From the NCBI GenBank assembly GCA_903881535.1, contig CAIRTT010000395.1, positions 1 through 5,801 on the forward strand: a stretch of DNA of 5,801 nt. Reading direction: 5' to 3'. Both the position numbers and the translations under genes were made by a program. This DNA comes from an uncultured Armatimonadota bacterium (lineage in GTDB: Bacteria > Armatimonadota > Armatimonadia > Armatimonadales > Armatimonadaceae). Shown here in pieces: positions 1 to 5,801 of this stretch. The notes beneath the pieces were generated by a model. That model worked only from the letters and a program-made list of their open reading frames with translations. It was not told where the DNA came from and did no database searches. Within the stretch, counting starts at the first letter, position 1; each line of letters begins with the position of its first letter.

Positions 1-1047
1 AAGGTTGATGCCCTGCGCAAGCTGTTCGGATGTGAACTCGCCCGCTGTCTTGCCATCGATGGTGAGCCGGTAGCGACCATTTGTCAGATTCGCTACCTTG
101 AGCATCTCCTGATCTAGGGCATCCACAAAATCACTGCTCGCGACTGCGAGGTTGTACGGAGCATCATCTCCATTGCCAGCCACCGAGCTCAGCGGAAATG
201 GCAATGCGCCTTCGGTTGCATTCCAGCGGATCACACCGCCAGCAGCCTTTGTAAAGCCGCCGACCTTGGCATTGCGGGTGCTTGCCTTACCCGTTGATGC
301 ATCGATGGCGACATCCGACACCAGCGCCGGTGCACCCCATGACTTCAGCAGGCACTCAGCCATGATTAGGTGGCCGCCCCAATCCGGGTGGACGCGGTCC
401 GGGATAATCTTTGCTGCATTCGTTGGATCCGTTGCTTGCGCCCTGCGCAGCATGTCAACAACTGGGCCATTTAGATCTGCGGTGGATGCACCTTCGCTCG
501 CAGCCAGCTCGCCGACAAAGTCGGAGTAGCGAAGCAGGACGGCGTTGTAGCCACCGGGGAAGCTGACGGGCCGCGTGATGTCATCAAATGGGCTTGCCTT
601 GATCAGCGTGAGGCGAACCCCAGGGTTGTCGGTCTTCAGCTTGCTGACGAGGTGCTTGTAGCCATCGGCGTACGTCTTGAAGATGTTCGCATCAAATGGA
701 CGATAGCTCGCATCGTTCATCCCAAGCATCACCGTGACAACACTTGGCTTGTAGGATGTCACATCACGGTCGAGGCGCAGGTCAATAGGACCACCGCCGC
801 CGCCCGACACGCGGTCGCCGCCCCAGCCGGAGTGGACGAAGCGGACATTTAAACCCGGGAAGCGCGTCACGATGTACTGCTCGGTCATCAGGCTGTACAT
901 CCGCTGGTCGGTGATACTGTCGCCATAGAAAACGACACGGTCGCCAGACTTGATGGCGAAGTCTGAGGCTGTTTGGGCATTTGCAGGAACTGCGATGGCA
1001 ACCGATGCCACGGCGGCTGCAGCCAAACATCGAAAGAGTTGGTTCAT
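1..1047 (-). CDS. Secreted SGNH/GDSL-family hydrolase (esterase-like), 3' end outside the window
   Basis: A frame open from the ATG at 1047 to the window edge encodes 349 residues without a stop. Residues 1-24 form a signal peptide: a short basic start, an Ala/Val-rich core and a likely cut after ANA, so the enzyme is probably periplasmic or extracellular. The SGNH blocks appear in order. GDSIT (42-46) carries the nucleophile Ser44. GWGGD (74-78) supplies the oxyanion-hole glycine. GMND (109-112) carries Asn111. DRVHPD (217-222) carries the Asp217/His220 pair. All catalytic residues are present, so it should be active, probably removing acyl (for example acetyl) groups from carbohydrates or other esters; the substrate cannot be read from sequence. 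Residues from about 240 form a second region containing NGRYRLTIDGK, a pattern I associate with planctomycete-type members of this family. No good Shine-Dalgarno lies before the ATG. It is divergent from the propeller gene. Confidence 0.9.
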   Translation of the reverse strand, partial: MNQLFRCLAAAAVASVAIAVPANAQTASDFAIKSGDRVVFYGDSITDQRMYSLMTEQYIVTRFPGLNVRFVHSGWGGDRVSGGGGGPIDLRLDRDVTSYKPSVVTVMLGMNDASYRPFDANIFKTYADGYKHLVSKLKTDNPGVRLTLIKASPFDDITRPVSFPGGYNAVLLRYSDFVGELAASEGASTADLNGPVVDMLRRAQATDPTNAAKIIPDRVHPDWGGHLIMAECLLKSWGAPALVSDVAIDASTGKASTRNAKVGGFTKAAGGVIRWNATEGALPFPLSSVAGNGDDAPYNLAVASSDFVDALDQEMLKVANLTNGRYRLTIDGKTAGEFTSEQLAQGINL

Positions 1048-1095
1048 GTCATAGAATGCGTGAACCGTGGATGAATTCCTCTTGGATTTCGCTGA

Positions 1096-1131
1096 TTCCA
1101 AAGGGAAAGTTCACAATTTGTAACTTTGGAA
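1096..1131. repeat. Nested inverted repeats: possible operator or 5' leader hairpin
   Basis: Two overlapping inverted repeats share this segment. The inner one pairs AAAGTT-C-ACAA (1106-1116) with TTGTAACTTT (1118-1127), ten pairs with a single unpaired C and one central base. The outer one pairs TTCCAAAG (1096-1103) with CTTTGGAA (1124-1131), eight perfect pairs. They compete for the CTTT at 1124-1127, so as RNA they cannot both form fully. The outer stem would bury GGAA of the GGAAGG ribosome binding site at 1128-1133, while the inner one leaves it free. As DNA, the inner palindrome could equally be a repressor or activator site serving both divergent genes. Function is inference; the pairing is directly visible. 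Confidence 0.5.
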
Positions 1132-1133
1132 GG
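1128..1133 (+). promoter_or_regulatory. Ribosome binding site that decides a TTG start
   Basis: GGAAGG lies 8 bases before the TTG at 1142, a good Shine-Dalgarno spacing. There is a stop (TAA, 1121-1123) in the same frame just upstream and no ATG near the start of this frame, so TTG is the best-supported start for the propeller gene. Confidence 0.7.
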
Positions 1134-1141
1134 TCTGCTAC

Positions 1142-2101
1142 TTGAACCCTCTCAAACGATCACGATGGACATTGACATCCACATTGTTTGCCTTTAGACT
1201 CGCACTCTTTGTGTCACCTGTTCTGCCAACCCTGGCTGTAAGTGGACTGTTAGAGCCATCGCGAACAACTGCAGAACGCACAACGCATTTGGTTTGTGCG
1301 GGTGGAAAAGAGATTTTCATCCTGGATGCTGGCGACCTCGCAAAGGGTAATGCGCGCAAGATTTGGTCGTGGACAGCAAGCCCTGAAACGGGCGTTCCGG
1401 AGAGCCGTACTAAGTGGTTTGCCAACCTCGATGATGCGAAAGCGGTCAACGATGGCAAACAAGTATTGATTTCGGCATCGAATTCCGGGGTTGCCCTTGT
1501 TGATATAGCCAGTCGAAAAGTGACCTGGATGGCGACGGTTCGCAATGCCCACACTGCCGAAATGTTGTCTGGTGGCTTGATTGTGGCTGCCAGTTCGATT
1601 GGCGGAGATGAGCTTCTTATCTTCGATCCCAAGGCGCCGACACCGGAGATTCCAGTTTTTCGAACACCGCTTCCATCCGCGCATGGCCTGGTCTGGGATG
1701 ACGACCGTAAAACGCTCTGGGCCCTCGGCTACGATGAGCTTCGCGCGTACACGATAACTTCCAATGACCGTGCGCAAACGCAGCTGGTGCTCAGCAAAAC
1801 GCATAAACTTCCGGGCATTGGAGGACATGACCTTCGCGCGGTGCCTAAGTCAACTGGGCTGTTGATTTCGAACAAAGAGCATGTCTACATTTTCGACCGC
1901 ACCAAGGAGCAGTTTACAGAGCACGCGACGCTTGGCAAAATCGAAAAGGTGAAATCCATCGATGTCCACCCGGTCACGGGTCAGCTTGTGCATTCCCTTT
2001 GGGGACAGAAGGTGACTCTTTCCAACCCTGATAGTGAAATCAAGACGGGGAGCAGTATTGTCTACAAAGCCCGCTGGTTTACGGGCGATTTCGCGAATTA
2101 G
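1142..2101 (+). CDS. Exported beta-propeller-like protein of unknown function, DUF6528-like
   Basis: This 319-residue protein starts at TTG 1142. Residues 1-8 are basic and about 10-37 are hydrophobic, which suggests a signal peptide or N-terminal anchor, although Arg19 inside this stretch makes the cleavage site uncertain. From about residue 48 the protein is a series of roughly 40-residue beta-rich repeats in the style of WD40/YVTN propellers: THLVCAGGKEIFILD, then KQVLISASNSGVALVD, then GLIVAASSIGGDELLIFD, then AHGLVWDDDRKTLWALG, then GGHDLRAVP followed by VYIFD, then VKSIDVHPVTGQLV. It ends with KARWFTGDF. From memory this order and the length of about 320 residues resemble DUF6528 proteins; I could not run a profile search. 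No catalytic residues are recognisable, so it is probably a binding or scaffold protein. It is divergent from the SGNH hydrolase and convergent with the cytochrome gene, with 27 bases between their stops. Confidence 0.75.
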   Translation: MNPLKRSRWTLTSTLFAFRLALFVSPVLPTLAVSGLLEPSRTTAERTTHLVCAGGKEIFILDAGDLAKGNARKIWSWTASPETGVPESRTKWFANLDDAKAVNDGKQVLISASNSGVALVDIASRKVTWMATVRNAHTAEMLSGGLIVAASSIGGDELLIFDPKAPTPEIPVFRTPLPSAHGLVWDDDRKTLWALGYDELRAYTITSNDRAQTQLVLSKTHKLPGIGGHDLRAVPKSTGLLISNKEHVYIFDRTKEQFTEHATLGKIEKVKSIDVHPVTGQLVHSLWGQKVTLSNPDSEIKTGSSIVYKARWFTGDFAN

Positions 2102-2111
2102 GCTTCTGAAT

Positions 2112-2160
2112 TTTCATTGATTGCTGGCTTATTGAACGTACGCAAACTCATTCAATGAAA
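2112..2160. repeat. Nine-base inverted repeat at the convergent gene ends
   Basis: TTTCATTGA (2112-2120) is the perfect reverse complement of TCAATGAAA (2152-2160), with 31 bases between. The left arm lies in the gap between the two convergent stops and the right arm lies inside the last codons of the DUF1553 fragment. It could act as a weak shared transcription stop, but the arms are AT-rich, the loop is long and no U tract follows on either strand, so it is not a typical intrinsic terminator. Confidence 0.3.
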
Positions 2161-3295
2161 TGACAATCTGACACAGCCCGGCGGTGCTCCCGCCGCTTTG
2201 TAGGTAGCGGGTGGCATCCTGTTGCTCAAGCTTCGTCGGGATGCGGCCAAGCGCACGCTCAAAGATTGCAGTAATCGTCTTTGCGTTATCTCCCGGTGTC
2301 TCCGCGGACTTTGCGAATGCCGCACACCATGCAACCACTTGTGGGTTGTTCATCAGGACCAGCGCCTGCGGCGCAACCGTGGTGGTTTGCCGTGCACCGA
2401 TGCTCTGAAGCGCATTTGTGCCATCGAATGCAAGGAGGAAGGGGATCAGCCGGCTGCGCTTGATGAAGAAGTAGATGCTCCTTCGCTTCATGGAGACATC
2501 GAGGGTCCCGGCACCAAACATCGCTCTATCGAGCTCACCGCTGACGGCGAGAATCTGGTCGCGGAGGTTCTCAGCCTCGATGGGCCGTGCTGTAAAGCGT
2601 GACAGCAAGCGGTTGTCAGGATCCAGTTTTTGTTTCTTGGCATCGACTTGGCTGGTCTGCTGATACGTCTGCGTCAAAGCCAAGCGGCGGATAAGTCGCT
2701 TGACCGACCATCCATCCTGCTTGAACTCTGCTGCCAAGGCATTTAGCAGCTTTTCGTTACTTGGAGCATCGCCGGTGGTGCCAAAGTCGCTTGGCGTCGA
2801 GACAATTCCACGTCCAAACAGCCGCTGCCAGACACGGTTGACGGCAACGCGCGCTGCAAGGTCTCCGGCACCGCGCTCGGAATCAAGCATCCACTTTGCA
2901 AATGCGCTGCGCTGCCCACTTGAGCGTCCGCCGATAGCGGTTTGTGCCTTCCAGGTGGTCGTCTCGGCGCGTGCTAGAACCGTGAGGAAGCCCTGTGTTA
3001 CAACTTCAGCCTTGTTGTTTGGGTCACCGCGGCGGAGGAAGTGGGTCTGTTCTAGGTAGTCGCCACCCTGTGTGTGGTTACGGATCGCGGTGACACCTTC
3101 GGAACAAATCATCCCAGTCTGTGTCGCTGGCTTTGGTTTCTCGGTATTATGGGCATCCACTTTGGCCTGAAGCGCAACCCACTCGGGATCCGTCGTCTTG
3201 AACCACGCCATCAGGCCGGCATCGGACTCTGGAACTGCGGTTCCAATAAGGGGTGCATCAACCTGCTCACTAAGAGTGACCCGCGGCCGCCCCAT
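2129..3295 (-). CDS. DUF1553 (PSD1) C-terminal fragment of the frameshifted cytochrome gene
   Basis: This frame encodes the C-terminal 386 or so residues of the large PSCyt1-DUF1549-DUF1553 protein. The ATG at 3295 is probably not a real start: it lies within the preceding coding sequence, and the first residues (GRPRVTLS) continue the jelly-roll-like strand begun in the other frame. Recognisable DUF1553 landmarks, in fragment numbering, are a THFLRRGDP element (84-92), NRVWQRLFGRGIV (153-165), PSDFG (168-172), DGWSVKRLIRRLALTQTYQQTS (about 194-215), the ARPIEAENLRDQILAVSGELD block (about 236-256), and a typical ending with SLNEFAYVQ. No signal peptide is present, so on its own this piece would stay in the cytoplasm, away from its usual compartment. 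The role of the domain is not established. In many genomes such genes are followed by a DUF1501 gene; here the next gene is convergent and unrelated. Confidence 0.85.
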   Translation of the reverse strand: MGRPRVTLSEQVDAPLIGTAVPESDAGLMAWFKTTDPEWVALQAKVDAHNTEKPKPATQTGMICSEGVTAIRNHTQGGDYLEQTHFLRRGDPNNKAEVVTQGFLTVLARAETTTWKAQTAIGGRSSGQRSAFAKWMLDSERGAGDLAARVAVNRVWQRLFGRGIVSTPSDFGTTGDAPSNEKLLNALAAEFKQDGWSVKRLIRRLALTQTYQQTSQVDAKKQKLDPDNRLLSRFTARPIEAENLRDQILAVSGELDRAMFGAGTLDVSMKRRSIYFFIKRSRLIPFLLAFDGTNALQSIGARQTTTVAPQALVLMNNPQVVAWCAAFAKSAETPGDNAKTITAIFERALGRIPTKLEQQDATRYLQSGGSTAGLCQIVISLNEFAYVQ

Positions 3296-5019
3296 CCCGT
3301 GTCCGTGTTGAAGGTAAGTGTCACCGTGACTGGGAAGCCCGGTGGGATGGCTGCGGGCTGGTCAAAGGTGAACACCGCGGTGTGGTCTTTGCCAAACTGT
3401 GGGTCAATCGCCCAGCCGCTGACTTGATCGCTGTCAAATGCGGCATTTACTGGGAGTCCGGCTTGCTCAAAGTCTGCTTTGGCACTCTTGATTTTCAGGC
3501 CACCGAAGCCACCTGCCGGGGTATCGACTCTGACCTGGATGTTACTAAGTGCAAAGTTGCCATTCCCGGCGCGTCCGGGTCCCCGGAGGACAAGGCCATC
3601 ATCGGTGAGGGCTTCGATCCGCACGCTGCCTAGCTTGTTAAGCTGGGTGGTGATGGTAAATGTCAGCGTCTCGGATGCCGGATTCGTCCCCGAAATACGG
3701 TGTGATCCATCCGGGAGGAGGGTTGTCGTCGCGCCGCCTGCAGAAACGAGCTTTTGCGATGCCGGCTGCACCCAGATCGGTTTTGCAGTAGCTGTGCCCG
3801 TGGCCCTCCACGCTGCAAAGCGGGCATCGAGGTTTTTGTTTTCCCAGTCAGTTACGGCATCTGCGAGTGGTTTGTGTGCAGCGTTCCAGATATCGAGGCG
3901 CTTTTGATCACCTACTTGATCGATGGCCAGCTCTTGGTCAGAGCGCACGGTCTTGGTGAATGTCGCGAGCATTTTGTAGTAGTCGCGCTGTGAGATAGGG
4001 TCAAATTTATGGTCGTGGCAGCGTGCGCAGCCGACGGTCAGCCCCAGAAATGCCTGGGTTGTGACGCTAAGCATGTCATCAAGCTCATCGTAGCGCTCCT
4101 TCTCGACCTGGCTCTTTGTAATCTGCGTGGCGTGCGTACCGGCGCCAAGGAACCCCGTGAGGAAGTTGGCATCTGCGTTTGTGGGCGCCAGCTCATCCCC
4201 GGCGAGCTGCCAGGCAGCGAACTGGTTCCAAGGCATGTCAGAATTGAATGCGCGGATAACGGAATCCCGGTACGTCCATGCATTTGGCCGGTCATAGTCC
4301 TGTTCGTAGCCGTGGCTCTCTGCGTAGCGTGCGACATCCAGCCAGTGGCGTGCCCACTTCTCGCCGTAGTTGGGGCTCGCGAGGAGACGGTCAACGACAC
4401 GGGCAAAGGCGCCGGGTTTGGTATCGGCGAGGAAGGCTGCGATTTCGGTTGGGGTCGGGGGGATTCCCGTGATGTCCAGCGCGATTCGGCGGATTAGGGT
4501 TCGTTTGTCGGCCTGCGGGTTACGGGTTAGGCCTTTGGCTTTGAGGGGCTGGTCGACGGCGGCATCGATGTTTACGGGGCCCTTTGCGACTGGCAGGCGG
4601 AGGAAGGCCCAGTGATTCCGGCCGCTAGTAGCGACTTTACCCGCGGGTCCCGGAGCGCCACGTTTGGCCCACTCAGCCAGCAAGGTTAGCTCCTTTGGCG
4701 ACAATTTTCCACCACTTGGCGGCATCGCCGCCGCACCAGGCTCGTGGTTTACCGCCATCAACAGCTTGCCTGTGCTGATGGCACCTTTCCAGCCATTTGC
4801 ATTGTCGAGGCGCAGGCCCGCGGATGCCTTGGGACCGCTGTGGCAGGCGTTGCATTTCGCGGCAAAGAGAGGGCGGATGTTTTGCTCGTAGAAAGCGGTT
4901 CCAGCCCTGTCCGTTACTGCTAAGGCGTTAGGTTTAGGTGGCGCAGGTTTTGTTTGTGGGGCGGCCAGGGCCACACCGATGGTAGCTGACAGCACTGTCA
5001 GGCCGAGCATGAGTCGCAT
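3211..5019 (-). CDS. Planctomycete-type cytochrome c (PSCyt1) and DUF1549 N-terminal part of a frameshifted gene
   Basis: The frame encodes 602 residues, of which about the first 576 are genuine; the last 26 are out-of-frame sequence after the break near 3293. Residues 1-19 are a signal peptide (cut after ALA). PSCyt1 follows, with haem-attachment motif CNACH (56-60) and AMPPSGGKLS (98-107), where Met99 could be an axial ligand. DUF1549 spans about 150-355 and includes LDITGIPPTP (181-190), the YGEKWARHWLDVARYAES block (218-235) and a second CxxCH in CARCHDHKFDPIS (331-343). Residues about 400-576 look like the beta-rich insert that usually separates DUF1549 and DUF1553. The two CxxCH motifs suggest an exported dihaem electron-transfer protein; partner and substrate are unknown. 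Joined with the 2129-3295 fragment it would be about 963 residues, normal for the family. No clear Shine-Dalgarno precedes the ATG, and 95 bases separate it from the DUF3817 gene upstream. Confidence 0.9.
   Translation of the reverse strand: MRLMLGLTVLSATIGVALAAPQTKPAPPKPNALAVTDRAGTAFYEQNIRPLFAAKCNACHSGPKASAGLRLDNANGWKGAISTGKLLMAVNHEPGAAAMPPSGGKLSPKELTLLAEWAKRGAPGPAGKVATSGRNHWAFLRLPVAKGPVNIDAAVDQPLKAKGLTRNPQADKRTLIRRIALDITGIPPTPTEIAAFLADTKPGAFARVVDRLLASPNYGEKWARHWLDVARYAESHGYEQDYDRPNAWTYRDSVIRAFNSDMPWNQFAAWQLAGDELAPTNADANFLTGFLGAGTHATQITKSQVEKERYDELDDMLSVTTQAFLGLTVGCARCHDHKFDPISQRDYYKMLATFTKTVRSDQELAIDQVGDQKRLDIWNAAHKPLADAVTDWENKNLDARFAAWRATGTATAKPIWVQPASQKLVSAGGATTTLLPDGSHRISGTNPASETLTFTITTQLNKLGSVRIEALTDDGLVLRGPGRAGNGNFALSNIQVRVDTPAGGFGGLKIKSAKADFEQAGLPVNAAFDSDQVSGWAIDPQFGKDHTAVFTFDQPAAIPPGFPVTVTLTFNTDTGWGGRGSLLVSRLMHPLLEPQFQSPMPA
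3290..3293 (-). other. Probable frameshift point: one base missing in a run of four C (G on the coding strand)
   Basis: The upstream frame reads TFNTDTGWG and the downstream frame reads GRPRVTLS. Adding one base to the four-base run gives a continuous TGWGRPRVTLSEQ, which matches the usual strand entering the DUF1553 region (family pattern roughly LGRFRLSVT). The run abuts the eight-base palindrome GCGGCCGC (3283-3290) and the overlapping CCGCGG (3281-3286), GC-rich sequence prone to misreading. The break could be a true inactivating mutation or a sequence error. Confidence 0.75.
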
Positions 5020-5114
5020 GCTCTATGCTACAGGAAAAGCCGCAGAACGTGGATGCCTGTTGACCTGATGTCAGTGGATACCTTATGAGCTGATCACCAA
5101 AGCAATCCCGATTC

Positions 5115-5438
5115 CTAGCCATGTTTCTCAACCAGCTCTTTCATGTCTTTGTCCAGAAAGAAAGTCCCTAGTGGGATGATGCTCGCAAACCCGACTTTGA
5201 TTCCCCAGAAGAGGCCCTTCTTGTAGGCAATCATCGCGTGGAGTGTCATAAAGGCAAATGCGACAAAGAGCGCGCCGTGGATGCCACCAACAATCGTCAC
5301 GCCGAGCTTGATGCCAAGAATGTACTTCAGCGGCATCGCAATCAAGAGGAGCAGTAGGTAGCTGATGCCTTCGACAAACGCGATCGCACGTAGGTGCTTT
5401 GGGGCTGAGCCGAATTGGAGAATCTGTGTGATGTCCAT
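5115..5438 (-). CDS. DUF3817 family small integral membrane protein
   Basis: A 107-residue protein of normal length for DUF3817. It has three hydrophobic segments, about 18-43, 45-72 and 77-95. The family signatures are visible: EGISYLLLLLIAMPLKY (23-39), the conserved His-Gly pair (54-55) in the second segment, and IPLGTFFLDKD (88-98) closing the third. It should sit in the cytoplasmic membrane; its biochemical role is unknown, and nothing here reveals a partner. AGGAA (5448-5444 on the coding strand) lies five bases before the ATG and supports this start. It begins 24 bases after the stop of the uracil-DNA glycosylase gene, so the two are probably co-transcribed. The gap to the cytochrome gene downstream is 95 bases, without an obvious terminator. 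Confidence 0.9.
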   Translation of the reverse strand: MDITQILQFGSAPKHLRAIAFVEGISYLLLLLIAMPLKYILGIKLGVTIVGGIHGALFVAFAFMTLHAMIAYKKGLFWGIKVGFASIIPLGTFFLDKDMKELVEKHG

Positions 5439-5462
5439 GATGATTCCTATGCTAACAGGTTG

Positions 5463-5801
5463 TTACGGGAGTGTGCAGCGGATGCTGGAAATGGCATCGA
5501 GTGCGGCTGCGAGGCGGCCTTTGTTTTCTTGCGAATTCAACCACGTGGATGCACCGCTGGAGTGTGGCAGTGGGACAACCGGGATGCCTTGATAGTCGAA
5601 GACATTCCCAATGCGTTCCGTCAGCGGACCCGGGCCTAGAAAACGATTAATGGACATTGCGCCGAACGGGATGATCAATCTAATGTCGAGTAGCGCAAGC
5701 TCACGGTCCATCCAAGTGGAGCAAAGCTTCTGCTCAGCACGGCTTGGCGCGCGGTCGGTGGACATCCCTTGTTTACGCCCCGGAAAACAACGCGTCATCG
5801 C
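5463..5801 (-). CDS. Uracil-DNA glycosylase superfamily protein, 5' end outside the window
   Basis: The frame is open to the right edge and gives 112 visible C-terminal residues before TAA. It begins AMTRCFPG, which in related proteins is internal (typically after a Tyr-rich segment), so the Met at 5798 is not the start. Further marks are the APSRAEQKLCSTW segment, LALLDIRLIIPFGAMSINRFLG (a beta-strand with the usual glycine turn), PLTERIGNVF, and the C-terminal motif VVPLPHSSGASTWLN, where the His encoded at 5564-5562 is the conserved active-site-loop residue. This pattern belongs to the COG1573-like branch of the uracil-DNA glycosylase superfamily, whose members typically remove uracil from DNA in base excision repair. 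The N-terminal water-activating motif lies outside the window, so activity and subfamily cannot be judged. The DUF3817 gene follows after 24 bases. Confidence 0.8.
   Translation of the reverse strand, partial: AMTRCFPGRKQGMSTDRAPSRAEQKLCSTWMDRELALLDIRLIIPFGAMSINRFLGPGPLTERIGNVFDYQGIPVVPLPHSSGASTWLNSQENKGRLAAALDAISSIRCTLP

Larger units (their letters stand above)
1048..1141. promoter_or_regulatory. Divergent intergenic region between the SGNH hydrolase and propeller genes
   Basis: These 94 bases must hold the start signals for both outward-reading genes. I could not identify a convincing -35/-10 pair on either strand. The clear structure is the inverted repeat at 1096-1131, listed separately. 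A second, weaker inverted repeat, GGTTCA at 1041-1046 and TGAACC at 1061-1066, flanks the start of the hydrolase gene. Its centres are 20 bases apart, as for an operator read on one helix face, but six-base arms can arise by chance. Confidence 0.45.

Noticed and set aside
152..1030. Open frames within 152-529, 652-852 and 782-1030
   Set aside because: All overlap the continuous SGNH hydrolase frame, which carries all four catalytic blocks in order.
1041..1066. GGTTCA/TGAACC inverted repeat over the hydrolase start as a regulator site
   Set aside because: Arms are only six bases with 14 bases between; kept as a remark in the intergenic entry, not as a separate claim.
1138..1828. Minus-strand open frames opposite the propeller gene
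   Set aside because: They overlap the plus-strand gene, which has a signal-like N-terminus, a ribosome binding site and repeat structure; the antisense frames show no recognisable domain.
3285..3300. Programmed -1 ribosomal frameshifting joining the two cytochrome-gene frames
   Set aside because: The codons at the junction (GGA TGG GGC GGC) do not form an X XXY YYZ heptamer that would re-pair after slipping, and a missing base in the G run explains the break more simply.
4009..4497. Plus-strand open frame of 162 codons with several Cys
   Set aside because: It lies wholly opposite the DUF1549 coding region, whose conserved motifs are on the minus strand; its composition is that of an antisense shadow.
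5020..5114. Promoter before the cytochrome gene
   Set aside because: TTGCTT and a later GGTATC on the minus strand are roughly spaced but match consensus poorly; I could not defend a call.
1..5801. A defence system, mobile element, CRISPR array or RNA gene
   Set aside because: No repeat array, transposase, integrase, nuclease cassette or tRNA/rRNA-like sequence was seen on either strand; nearly all bases are explained by the listed genes.

Overview
The window looks like bacterial chromosome from a lineage of the Planctomycetes/Verrucomicrobia kind, or possibly Armatimonadota. The main evidence is a gene combining a Planctomycete-type cytochrome c domain (PSCyt1), DUF1549 and DUF1553, an architecture that is abundant in those groups. 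A secreted SGNH hydrolase of the kind common in the same bacteria fits this. Base composition is moderately GC-rich. The phylum is an inference, and I cannot name a genus.

Layout, left to right. (1) 1-1047, minus strand: a secreted SGNH/GDSL hydrolase, open along its whole visible length, with its 3' end outside the window. (2) 1048-1141: a 94-base divergent intergenic region holding a strong inverted repeat next to the ribosome binding site of the following gene. (3) 1142-2101, plus strand: an exported beta-propeller-like protein of unknown function with a TTG start, resembling DUF6528 proteins. (4) 2129-5019, minus strand: one large PSCyt1-DUF1549-DUF1553 gene, convergent with the propeller gene and split into two frames by an apparent missing base in a run of four C at 3290-3293. 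(5) 5115-5438, minus strand: a small DUF3817 membrane protein. (6) 5463-5801, minus strand: the C-terminal part of a uracil-DNA glycosylase superfamily protein, entering from the right edge and only 24 bases upstream of the DUF3817 gene.

The SGNH hydrolase, the propeller protein and the cytochrome protein all carry likely export signals, so the left and middle parts look like envelope or surface functions, perhaps handling complex polysaccharide. That link is inference from neighbourhood only. The glycosylase and DUF3817 genes look like an unrelated two-gene unit. I see no tRNA, rRNA, CRISPR array, insertion sequence or phage gene. I did not find a convincing new multi-gene system. The points most worth checking are the broken cytochrome gene and the two alternative fold-backs at the start of the propeller gene.
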